A stretch of DNA of 64,000 nucleotides. It comes from Shouchella patagoniensis (GTDB lineage: Bacteria > Bacillota > Bacilli > Bacillales > Bacillaceae_D). Positions 37,087 through 44,793 of this stretch are shown here, piece by piece. Position 1 is the first letter of the stretch; every line of letters starts with the position of its first letter. The DNA lies in assembly GCF_002019705.1 (NCBI RefSeq), contig NZ_KV917377.1:2540565-2604564 (forward strand), read 5' to 3'. The notes under the pieces were generated by a model. That model saw only the letters and a program-made list of their open reading frames with translations. It searched no databases and was not told the DNA's origin. Both the position numbers and the translations under genes were made by a program.

Positions 37087-37505
37087 TTATCTTTCCTGAC
37101 TGAATGATTGTTGGTTAATTTGAATACTATTTAATGTCGCAAATACGCCATTCTTCTCGATGAGCTCTTCGTACGTGCCTTGTTCAGCAATTCCTTCTTT
37201 TGTGACCACAACAATATGATCTGCATGACGAATTGTCGCAAGACGGTGCGCAATAACCAACGTCGTTCGATCGACTGCAAGCTCTTGCAGCGACTCTTGT
37301 ATCATCGCTTCAGTCTCTGTATCCAGCGCAGATGTGGCTATCTAATATTAAAATCGGTGGATTCTTGAGAAAGGTACGTGCGATTGCAATACGTTGCTTT
37401 TGCCCCCCTGATAACTTCAAGCCCCGTTGACCAATTTGTGTATCGTATCCGTGTGGAAGAGATTCAATTAAGCTTTCTAAATTCGCAAGACGGGCTGCAT
37501 GTAAT
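37087..37505 (-). pseudogene. Remnant of an ABC exporter (C-terminal part of the nucleotide-binding domain)
   Basis: Reading the minus strand: [26 protein letters not shown], signature [14 protein letters not shown], then [10 protein letters not shown], after which two bases of the expected GATGAAGCC are missing (Walker B Asp then Glu-Ala) and the frame shifts. The other frame continues [19 protein letters not shown]...TLVIAHRLATIRHAD (H-loop) to a normal end at 37087. The membrane domain and Walker A are absent: homology stops abruptly near 37505. Typical MsbA/YfiB-type exporter; nonfunctional. Confidence 0.85.
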
Positions 37506-37621
37506 CATCTTCAGTTTTTACCTCTGCCTAAAGGCAGACCCCTTTTTAAATTAAACATTCACTCTAATCAGATATAAATAAAAGAAACGAGTTGTACTAG
37601 TCCCTAGGAAAAATTTTTACG

Positions 37622-37654
37622 TTGAGCCTGCTACCTAGTTGTTAGCAGGCTCAA
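37622..37654 (-). terminator. murB terminator
   Basis: 12-bp perfect stem TTGAGCCTGCTA / TAGCAGGCTCAA; the loop holds the murB stop. The T-rich stretch follows after five bases, so termination may be imperfect. Confidence 0.55.
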
Positions 37655-38567
37655 TGTCCTCACCAATTGTAATCACTTCCGTCTCTAATTCTACATCAAA
37701 CTTTTCTTTAACCGTTTTTCTTACATAGTCGACAAGACTCATATAATCCGTTGCCGTGGCTTGATTGACATTGACAATAAATCCAGCATGTTTCTTTGAA
37801 ACTTCCGCTCCACCGATTCTTGTCCCCTGCAACCCACTGTCTTGAATTAACTTACCCGCGAACATGCCTGGAGGACGTTTAAATACACTTCCACACGAAG
37901 GATACTCCAGAGGCTGCTTTGTTTCCCGGGCAATTGTCAGCTCATCCATCTTCATTTTGATTTGAGCTGTGTCACCCGCCTGGAGTTTCATAGTACCTTC
38001 TAGAGCAATATAGCGTTTCTTCGAAAAAACACTCGTTCGATAACAAAAGTCAAAGTCTTCTTTTTCTAGCGTTAAGAACTCTCCTTCTACAGTTAACACT
38101 AAAACACGTTCCAGAACATCTGAAATTTGACCTCCATAAGCTCCTGCATTCATAAAAAATGCGCCTCCGACTGTGCCTGGAATACCACACGCAAATTCTA
38201 ATCCTGTTAATTTCGCATTCAATGCTTCACGCGAAGCGCCAATAATGGTTGCACCTGTTTGTGCCGTCATTGTCTCTCCATCAATATGAATCTTATTTAG
38301 TTTCTTTAAACTTAAAGTGATTCCTCGAATGCCACCATCTTTAACAATCACATTTGATCCATTACCAAGTAACGTAACCGGCACACTGTTTTTATGAGCA
38401 AACTGTAAAACAGTTTGTGTTTCCTCATACGTAGCCGGAGTAATAAATAAATCGGCTAAGCCACCCATTTGCGTATACGTGTGTTTATTAATCGGCTCAT
38501 GCTCATGGACAGACCCTTCTGTTAACATTTTCACCAATGGTCGGCATGTCTCATTATATGTTTTCAT
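37635..38567 (-). CDS. murB: UDP-N-acetylenolpyruvoylglucosamine reductase MurB
   Basis: FAD enzyme that reduces enolpyruvyl-UDP-GlcNAc to UDP-MurNAc in peptidoglycan synthesis. FAD-binding LLGNGSNVIVKDGGIRG, central ACGIPGTVGGAFFMNAGAYGG, the catalytic Ser in EYPSCGSVFKRP and the end GLQGTRIGGAEVSKKHAGFIVN identify a type II MurB. 310 residues from the ATG at 38567, which has GAGGAAG 6 bases upstream. It is not in a cell-wall cluster; some bacilli carry more than one murB. Confidence 0.93.
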   Translation of the reverse strand: MKTYNETCRPLVKMLTEGSVHEHEPINKHTYTQMGGLADLFITPATYEETQTVLQFAHKNSVPVTLLGNGSNVIVKDGGIRGITLSLKKLNKIHIDGETMTAQTGATIIGASREALNAKLTGLEFACGIPGTVGGAFFMNAGAYGGQISDVLERVLVLTVEGEFLTLEKEDFDFCYRTSVFSKKRYIALEGTMKLQAGDTAQIKMKMDELTIARETKQPLEYPSCGSVFKRPPGMFAGKLIQDSGLQGTRIGGAEVSKKHAGFIVNVNQATATDYMSLVDYVRKTVKEKFDVELETEVITIGEDIEPANN

Positions 38568-38736
38568 TATCATCTTCCTCTAGCTAAATCATTTCAAATG
38601 ACCACATACTACCACACCTATATGCGCATGCGTCCATTATTGTGCTTTTAAGTTGTGTCGACTTTCACTCGAACTACGCTTTTAACGTGCATCCTGCTTG
38701 CCAATCACATTCCTTCATTATGACGGATTTCCGTCT

Positions 38737-38773
38737 AAAAAAACAGACCAAACATCCTTTTGGTCTGTTTTTC
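38737..38773 (-). terminator. Terminator of the flavin reductase gene
   Basis: AACAGACCAAA / TTTGGTCTGTT stem with seven T on the minus strand. Confidence 0.85.
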
Positions 38774-38795
38774 ACTATTTTTTAGAATGAGCTTT

Positions 38796-39416
38796 TTAAT
38801 CTGGACGCTTTAATGAGTAACGTTCACCCAGTTGAGCATAGTTAGGACCAGCTAAACGGGCAACCGGCTTTAATTTATCTAAATCGATGTATTTCTTTTC
38901 TTTATTCAATACAGCCTCGTCTATATGCATGCCTTTCACACGGGCAATAAGTAGATCAAACGAAACAGCACCTTCATCATTTTTAGTAGGCAGATGGCTT
39001 TCCAATACGCATTCGAACCGGACTCGTGCTTCTCTAATTCCTGGCGTAGTAATAAAGGTACTTTCGACTAGATTTAGAGATGTTCGTGCTAGTTCACTTT
39101 CATCAGCATTTAATGTAGCTGCCGTTTCATTCATGTTCTCAACCAAATCTTCACTAACAACATGTATAACCAACTCATTATGCGCGATTGCATTACGCGC
39201 AGTGTCTTTCATTGTCCCATTTCGTCTGCCTACAGCAATTGAGACAAGAGGTGGATCTCCAGCAAGCATATTAAAGAAACTAAATGGAGCCGCATTAATA
39301 ATTTCTCCTTCAGTAGATTTCGTTGTGACAAAAGCAATTGGCCTTGGGACAATTGTGCCACTCATTATTTTATAACGGTCTCTCAATGACATCTGGTCCA
39401 TTTGCAGTACATACAT
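38796..39416 (-). CDS. Flavin reductase family protein (YwrF-like)
   Basis: FMN-binding split-barrel protein of 206 residues. SGTIVPRPIAFVTT and AAPFSFFNMLAGDPPLVSIAVGRRNGTMKDTARNA form the flavin-binding core. It is close in pattern to B. subtilis YwrF and probably uses NAD(P)H to reduce flavin for a partner or an unidentified substrate. GGAGG is 9 bases before the ATG. Divergent from the DUF421 gene. Confidence 0.85.
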   Translation of the reverse strand: MYVLQMDQMSLRDRYKIMSGTIVPRPIAFVTTKSTEGEIINAAPFSFFNMLAGDPPLVSIAVGRRNGTMKDTARNAIAHNELVIHVVSEDLVENMNETAATLNADESELARTSLNLVESTFITTPGIREARVRFECVLESHLPTKNDEGAVSFDLLIARVKGMHIDEAVLNKEKKYIDLDKLKPVARLAGPNYAQLGERYSLKRPD

Positions 39417-39543
39417 GTCATCGTACCTCCATTCTTCTTTACCCTTATTATAGCTTTATTATGGATTCATCCGCTATAATTCCCGCTTACTTGGCGTTTA
39501 ATGCTGCACCATTTCGCTCATACTAACCTCGAGGTGATTTTGC

Positions 39544-40188
39544 GTGGAACCACTATTTTTAATCCTTTTCCGTACTGTAATTATGTTTTTCGCGGTACTC
39601 CTCTTTTTTCGATTAACAGGAAAAAAAGACCTAGGGGAAGTGAGCGTCCTTGATGTCATTGTGACATTAATGATTGCAGAACTTGCCGTTGTATTAATTG
39701 ATGATCCTGAACTACCCTTATATCGTGGGTTAGCGCCGATTGCGCTACTCATTCTCTTGCAGCGTATTTTCTCTTACATTCAAGTTAAAAGCCAGAAATT
39801 CCGTGATTTAGTAGATGGAGAGCCCGTTATTTTGATTCGTAATGGTGAGTTATTACAAGAAAATATTCGTAAACAAAATTACAACATTGATGATATTATG
39901 CTCCAACTTCGTGACAAGACGATAGCCGATATTCAAGAAGTTGACTGGGCATTACTCGAACCTTCAGGAACATTATCCATATTCACGAAAAGTGACAATA
40001 AACCATTCTCATTGCCACTCATTATGGATGGCATCATCCAACATGACCATTTACAGATTCTTGGTTACTCAGTGGAGTGGCTTAAAACGGAGCTACAAAA
40101 ACAGGGAATTGCCGATTCATCGAGGGTTTTTTATTGCAGTTATGTGAACGATCAGTTCATGATTCAGAAAAAAAAAGCTTCGCCATGA
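39544..40188 (+). CDS. DUF421 membrane protein (YetF/YrbG-like)
   Basis: 214 residues: three N-terminal helices (about 4-24, 33-55, 60-80; LFFRLTGKKDLGEVSVLDVIVTLMIAEL is the family hallmark), then a soluble DUF421 domain with GEPVILIRNGELLQENIRKQNYNIDDI and LREVD-like DIQEVDWALLEPSGTLS. GTG start after GAGGTG. These proteins are common in spore-formers; function unknown. Confidence 0.85.
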   Translation: MEPLFLILFRTVIMFFAVLLFFRLTGKKDLGEVSVLDVIVTLMIAELAVVLIDDPELPLYRGLAPIALLILLQRIFSYIQVKSQKFRDLVDGEPVILIRNGELLQENIRKQNYNIDDIMLQLRDKTIADIQEVDWALLEPSGTLSIFTKSDNKPFSLPLIMDGIIQHDHLQILGYSVEWLKTELQKQGIADSSRVFYCSYVNDQFMIQKKKASP

Positions 40189-40240
40189 CGCAATTTTATT
40201 TTTAACGGGTATAGCTCTTGTATAGAAAGGCGGTGTGCAG

Positions 40241-41152
40241 ATGCCACGCTACCAGAAAGCGATTCTACTTTACAATCAGCAAGCAGGCCAAGAAGACGCA
40301 CAAGAATTGTTGCCAAAAACGATCGCCAAATTAGCTCCAGAAATTGTCGAATTTACGATTATTCAAACGCTCAAACAAGGGGACGCAGAGAGAATATGTC
40401 TTGAGCGGGCCGCCGACATGGATTTACTTTTAATTATGGGTGGCGATGGAACGGTTCATGAATGCGTGAACGGAATGATGAAACAAAAAAGTCGTCCTAC
40501 TATTGCTATCCTGCCAGCAGGGACATGCAATGACTTATCTAGAGGATTACAAAATGAAACATTTGACGAAGCACTCGATGCCATTTTAGAAGGACATACA
40601 CTCGCAATTGATATCGGTCAACAAAACGAGCAATATTTCAGTAATTTCTCTGGCGTTGGATTGATAACAGAAGCGTCCAAGGAAATTGAAGAAGAAACGA
40701 AGGACAAGTTTGGTAAACTAGGTTATCTCATCAGTGCTGTCCGTTCACTCAAAGAGCCACAATCCTTTTCGTATCAACTCGAAACAGAGGAAGGGGAGAC
40801 ATCGACTGGCGAAGCTGTTATGATTTTAGCAATGAATGGAAAATACATCGGTACCGTTGGTTTATTTGAAGAGAACATCTCTCTTTCAGACGGTTTTTTG
40901 CATCTATTCATTATTAAGGAAGCAGGAATGACGTTAATTAAGAATATGTACAATCAAGCAAGAATGGACAATGGCTGGCTAAATGAACCAGAAGGATTAG
41001 AGATCTTTCGATCAGCTAGCTTTAAATTAGAAACATTCCCTATGCTCGATATTGACAGCGATGGTGAACAAAACGAGGAAACACCCGTCATGTATAAGCT
41101 ACATAAAGGGGAGCTCACGTTTATTTGCGGTACGAAAGAAACGGATCGTTAA
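40241..41152 (+). CDS. Diacylglycerol/lipid kinase family protein (BmrU/YegS-like)
   Basis: Cytoplasmic lipid kinase of the DAGK catalytic-domain family, 303 residues. The nucleotide site is MGGDGTVHECVNG and the conserved ILPAGTCNDLSRGL follows; the C-terminal beta-rich half has DSDGEQ. ATG at 40241 is 7 bases after AAAGGCGG. It starts 52 bases after the DUF421 gene on the same strand, so the two may be cotranscribed. Lipid substrate unknown. Confidence 0.87.
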   Translation: MPRYQKAILLYNQQAGQEDAQELLPKTIAKLAPEIVEFTIIQTLKQGDAERICLERAADMDLLLIMGGDGTVHECVNGMMKQKSRPTIAILPAGTCNDLSRGLQNETFDEALDAILEGHTLAIDIGQQNEQYFSNFSGVGLITEASKEIEEETKDKFGKLGYLISAVRSLKEPQSFSYQLETEEGETSTGEAVMILAMNGKYIGTVGLFEENISLSDGFLHLFIIKEAGMTLIKNMYNQARMDNGWLNEPEGLEIFRSASFKLETFPMLDIDSDGEQNEETPVMYKLHKGELTFICGTKETDR

Positions 41153-41217
41153 CACAAATGCGTTGTGTCGTATTTCGTACGAAACGTAAGGAGCTTTTTA
41201 TAAGCCATTTTTAGTGG

Positions 41218-41251
41218 CAAAAAAAGCACTTAGGGTAAATCCCTAGGTGCT
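41218..41251 (-). terminator. Terminator, probably of the DsbA-family gene
   Basis: AGCACCTAGGG / CCCTAAGTGCT stem and seven T on the minus strand, 170 bases past the stop of the gene at 41422. Confidence 0.75.
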
Positions 41252-41363
41252 GAAAGCTTATCGGCAAAGCTAGTACCAACTCTGATTTAAACGTAAAAAC
41301 GATCCTAACCTTTACAGACCCTCAAATCTCTGCCTTGAGCATTACCGTTTCGCATTCCGTTCG

Positions 41364-41380
41364 TGATTGACCGTCAATCA
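41364..41380. promoter_or_regulatory. Perfect palindrome resembling a TetR-type operator
   Basis: TGATTGACCGTCAATCA is an 8-1-8 perfect dyad. A plus-strand AAAAAGGAG site follows at 41387-41395, but the base triplet 7 bases further is ATA and no plus-strand gene follows. Possibly the leftover control region of a lost gene. Confidence 0.4.
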
Positions 41381-41421
41381 TTAATTAAAAAGGAGTATTT
41401 ACATAAATACTTGCCATTTAG

Positions 41422-42102
41422 TTAGCAGCTTTCATCCGTACACGCATCACCTTGCTGCATGATTTGAATTCCACCGTCTTCTTCTTTTACTTTTTCAAGC
41501 ACTTGCAAAATAGCTTCTTTCGGTTGTGCGCCCGAAACAGCATATTTTCGGTTAAACACAAAAAATGGAACACCTTGCACACCAATCTGTGAACCTTCTT
41601 GCTGATCGCGCTCCACTTGATCTTTATAATCATCATTCTCTATAAGTGCCGCGACTGCTTCTTCATCTAACTTCGCTGCTGCCGCAATTTCTTTGAACGT
41701 TTCGGGTTTACCTACATGCTTCCCTTCAGTGAAATGTGCTTTCAGCAACAATTCCATCACTTCGCCCATTTTCCCATGTTCTTTTGCATAATGACTTAGG
41801 CGATGTGCGTCCATTGTATTTACCACCTGAATGTTTTCCAGCTGATAATTCAAGCCCACTTCTGCTGCTTGAGCTGTAACTTGTGCATTCATTTCCTTCG
41901 CTTTCTCTATTGGCATTTGATACTTCTTAGCCAATTCCTCAACCATTGTTTTATTTGAGTTTTTAGGTGCACTTGGATCAAGCTGAAAGCTTTTATAAGT
42001 AATAGCCACTTCCTCTGGAAACTCTTCTAACGCTTGTTCTAACTTGCGCTTCCCGATATAACAAAACGGACAAGCTATGTCCGACCATATTTCTACCTGC
42101 AT
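41422..42102 (-). CDS. DsbA-family oxidoreductase (FrnE/YwbO-like)
   Basis: 226-residue thioredoxin-fold protein with DsbA insertion. Active site CPFC lies at residues 10-15 in IWSDIACPFCYIGKRKLE; the cis-proline loop is IGVQGVPFFVFNRKYAVSGAQP. There is no signal peptide, so it is cytoplasmic, as for FrnE-like proteins involved in polyketide or stress redox chemistry. The C-terminus has a second Cys pair (CTDESC). Substrate unknown. Monocistronic. Confidence 0.88.
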   Translation of the reverse strand: MQVEIWSDIACPFCYIGKRKLEQALEEFPEEVAITYKSFQLDPSAPKNSNKTMVEELAKKYQMPIEKAKEMNAQVTAQAAEVGLNYQLENIQVVNTMDAHRLSHYAKEHGKMGEVMELLLKAHFTEGKHVGKPETFKEIAAAAKLDEEAVAALIENDDYKDQVERDQQEGSQIGVQGVPFFVFNRKYAVSGAQPKEAILQVLEKVKEEDGGIQIMQQGDACTDESC

Positions 42103-42541
42103 GAGAATTGCTCCTTTCCTCTCTCTTTACGATATACACCGCACGTTATACACGCAAGCTATTTGCACTACCACATCAACCATTACTTCATTTTATTCCA
42201 AAAATTAGAAATCGATTTTACGTGTTCTCTACTAGCCTTCTCGATCGAGAAAAACAATAAAGAAGCTCTTTTCTATCAGCATTTTTAATGATAAAAAAAG
42301 TGATCCAAGTAAACTTTGGCTTCGTTATCTAAGTAACAAGACAAAAAGAAAGATGACCACCAACATGGTGGTGGCACATTCCATTCTTTTTTCCTTATCT
42401 AGATCTATTTTTATAGAAGGTGTGCTCATTGTTGACCGATATTCTAATTCAAACGTTTGATTCTATTTCTAACAGTTGGCTAATCAGCTAGAACGAGCAA
42501 CGCATCCCAGTTGCTCGTTTTTCTTTAAGCTATATGGTTTA
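42103..42541. other. 439-base gap with a doubtful small plus-strand gene
   Basis: No convincing protein gene. The plus strand has a 35-codon frame from ATG 42353 to TGA 42460 (MTTNMVVAHSILFSL...), whose start sits in a GACCACC/GGTGGTG hairpin with only AAAGAAAG upstream, followed 30 bases later by a plus-strand terminator. Either a small RNA or short peptide gene, or the debris of one. Confidence 0.25.
42492..42525 (+). terminator. Plus-strand terminator without an obvious gene
   Basis: AACGAGCAAC / GTTGCTCGTT perfect stem, 8-base loop, then TTTCTTT on the plus strand. The minus-strand side lacks a T-run, although the nearest annotated stop (42542) is on the minus strand. Confidence 0.6.
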
Positions 42542-43930
42542 TTATGATCTTTCTTCAGAAGCCCGCTTTAATCGTGCGACTCCTTCAATAATCTCATCTT
42601 CGTCCAACCCTCCATACCCAAGTACAAGTTCATTTTGATGCAGCCCTTTTTCGATAGCGAAATCTTCCACAAAAGCCGCTTTAACACCATTTTCTTTAAG
42701 CTTGTCTTTATCTATTCGCTCATGAAATCGAACAACTAAATGCATACCCGCAGCCTGACCGATTATGCGATCTTCTCCAAAAGCTTCCTCGATCGCTGCC
42801 ACCAGTACTTTACGCCTCTTGGCATAGACTTTTTTCATACGCCTTATATGTTTTTCGAATAAGCCTTTTTCAATAAACTTCGCTAACGTTAATTGCTCAA
42901 GTGTAGAAGAATGGCGATCGGTGAACCATTTGACGTTTTCACTTGCTTCAACTAAATGAAACGGCAACACCATATAGCCAATACGGATACTAGGTACCAA
43001 TATCTTGCTAAATGTCCCTACATAAATGACTCGATCCGGATCGAGTGCTTGCATTGATTGAACAGGGGTCCCTTCATAAATAAACTCACTATCATAGTCA
43101 TCTTCAACAATGTATGTTCCATTTGTTCTTGCATACTCAACAAGTTGAATCCGCCTTTTTACTGGCATAATGACCCCTAATGGAAATTGATGGGAAGGGA
43201 TTGTAAAAACAAAACGTGGTTTCTCTGTTTGTGGTAATAACTCCGGTCTCATGCCATGTTGATCTGCTTGAACTGGGTAAATGCTTGCGTCAGCATAAGA
43301 AAAAATTTGCCTCATTTCGTCTGTAACAGGGTCCTCAACACAAACTAGATCTCCCTTTTTGTTAAGAAGCCTCGTAAGTAATGAGAGCGCTTGAGTAGCA
43401 CCTGTAGTAATAACAATTTGGCGTGGGTCAGCTCTGACGCCACGCATTCGCTCTAAATAAGTAGCAATTTCTTTTCGTAACGCAAAAGCTCCTTTTGCGC
43501 TCTGGTAACCAAATAGACGATCTTCTGACTCCATGCAAACTTGCTTAAATAAATTCCCCCAAGTATGTCTTGGAAAATGTTCAGTGGACGGATGACTTGC
43601 TTTAAAGTCGATTACATTCTGGCACTGTTGTAATTCTTCCTTATATTCCTGAAGTTTTGGTACGCTTCCCAGGCCTTTACGAAACGCTAACCCTTGAGAT
43701 ACATATGTTCCAGACCGCGGGACCTGATAAATATACCCTTCTAAAAGCAATTGTTCATATGCTTCATTTACCGTATTCCGTGATACTCCTAAGGATGAGG
43801 CTAACTCTCTTGATGACGGCAGCTTCTGGTGTTCAATTAAATTGCCAGAGAAGATTTTCTGTCTTAATTCTTCTTCTATTTGTTGTACAAGTGTCTTCGT
43901 TGACTGACGTGACAGAGAAAACCAAAGCAT
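42542..43930 (-). CDS. MocR-type transcription regulator (GntR helix-turn-helix plus aminotransferase-like domain)
   Basis: PLP-dependent regulator. Residues 1-80 form a GntR winged helix (KLPSSRELASSLGVSRNTVNEAYEQLLLEGYIYQVPRSGTYVS); residues about 110-460 are a type-I aminotransferase fold with the PLP lysine in GTFSKILVPSIRIGY and EDDYDSEF. 462 residues is typical. It is divergent from an amino-acid racemase gene with 101 bases between, the usual arrangement for a MocR protein and its target. The effector is probably PLP plus an amino acid. Confidence 0.92.
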   Translation of the reverse strand: MLWFSLSRQSTKTLVQQIEEELRQKIFSGNLIEHQKLPSSRELASSLGVSRNTVNEAYEQLLLEGYIYQVPRSGTYVSQGLAFRKGLGSVPKLQEYKEELQQCQNVIDFKASHPSTEHFPRHTWGNLFKQVCMESEDRLFGYQSAKGAFALRKEIATYLERMRGVRADPRQIVITTGATQALSLLTRLLNKKGDLVCVEDPVTDEMRQIFSYADASIYPVQADQHGMRPELLPQTEKPRFVFTIPSHQFPLGVIMPVKRRIQLVEYARTNGTYIVEDDYDSEFIYEGTPVQSMQALDPDRVIYVGTFSKILVPSIRIGYMVLPFHLVEASENVKWFTDRHSSTLEQLTLAKFIEKGLFEKHIRRMKKVYAKRRKVLVAAIEEAFGEDRIIGQAAGMHLVVRFHERIDKDKLKENGVKAAFVEDFAIEKGLHQNELVLGYGGLDEDEIIEGVARLKRASEERS

Positions 43931-43968
43931 GCTCCCACTCCTCTGGTACCTTAATATCTGTTCTAATG

Positions 43969-43988
43969 TGGATCTTTATTGGACCAGT
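43969..43988. promoter_or_regulatory. Possible MocR operator (direct repeats)
   Basis: TGGATCT and TGGACCA start exactly 11 bases apart (43969 and 43980) in the divergent promoter region; direct repeats at one helical turn are usual for MocR/PdxR regulators. The first repeat contains a GATC, a possible target for the Dam-type methylase of this window. Confidence 0.4.
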
Positions 43989-44031
43989 ATAGCATGTTAC
44001 TGTTAAAAAAAAGATTGATGGAGGGTTTGTT

Positions 44032-44739
44032 TTGAAAACGATTGGATTAATCGGTGGATTAAGTTGGGAATCATCCGTATCTTACTACCAATATATAAAT
44101 GAATATGCGAAACGCCATCTGGGTGGCTTGCACTCTGCTAAATGTTTGTTGTATTCGTTTGACTTCGAAGAAATTGTGTCTCTGCAAAAAGCAGGGAATT
44201 GGGACGAGGCCACTGCGCGAATGATTGAAGCAGGTGAAAAACTTAAAGCAGGCGGAGCAGAACTCTTAGTCATTTGCACAAACACGATGCATCTAATGGC
44301 TGACGAGGTAGAAAGAGCAACAGGGCTCCCACTTATTCATATCGTAGATGCCTTAGCCGAATCAATTAAAGCAAGAGGTATGAATACAGTTGGCCTTCTT
44401 GGCACACAATTCACGATGGAAAAACCTTTTTATAAGGAACGAATGAAACAGCACCATGGTATTGATTTGCTTATACCAACCGAAATGGATCGAGAACGCG
44501 TTCATAACATTATTTTTAATGAACTCTGTGTTGGTACCATCTGTCCCAATTCAAATCAGTATTATCAATCTGTCATCGATCAACTCAAACAGCAAGGGGC
44601 AGAGGGCGTTATATTAGGGTGTACAGAAATTCCCTTACTCATTACTCAAGCGGACTCTCGCTTACCTTTGTTTGATTCAACAAAACTCCATGCCGAAATG
44701 GCCATCTCATTCGCCCTATCGGATAAAAGCATAATTTAA
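44032..44739 (+). CDS. Aspartate/glutamate racemase family protein
   Basis: PLP-independent amino-acid racemase, 235 residues. The two catalytic cysteines are present: Cys82 in VICTNTMH and Cys197 in ILGCTEIPLL. The N-terminal KTIGLIGGLSWESSVSYYQ places it in the aspartate-racemase/RacX/YgeA group, with broad substrate range. TTG start with GGAGGG upstream. Probably controlled by the divergent MocR regulator. D-amino acids may feed the cell wall or be a nutrient route; substrate unassigned. Confidence 0.9.
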   Translation: MKTIGLIGGLSWESSVSYYQYINEYAKRHLGGLHSAKCLLYSFDFEEIVSLQKAGNWDEATARMIEAGEKLKAGGAELLVICTNTMHLMADEVERATGLPLIHIVDALAESIKARGMNTVGLLGTQFTMEKPFYKERMKQHHGIDLLIPTEMDRERVHNIIFNELCVGTICPNSNQYYQSVIDQLKQQGAEGVILGCTEIPLLITQADSRLPLFDSTKLHAEMAISFALSDKSII

Positions 44740-44744
44740 TTACG

Positions 44745-44784
44745 AAAAAGCCACGCTGTATAATATTCAGCGTGGTCTCTTTTA
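44745..44784. terminator. Bidirectional terminator
   Basis: CCACGCTG / CAGCGTGG stem with a 9-base AT loop, T-rich on both sides. Confidence 0.8.
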
Positions 44785-44793
44785 TCATTTTAT

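Noticed and set aside
40195-40215. GGGTAT upstream of the lipid kinase as a sigma-B -10
   Set aside because: No GTTT-type -35 at 12-15 bases; probably cotranscribed with the DUF421 gene.
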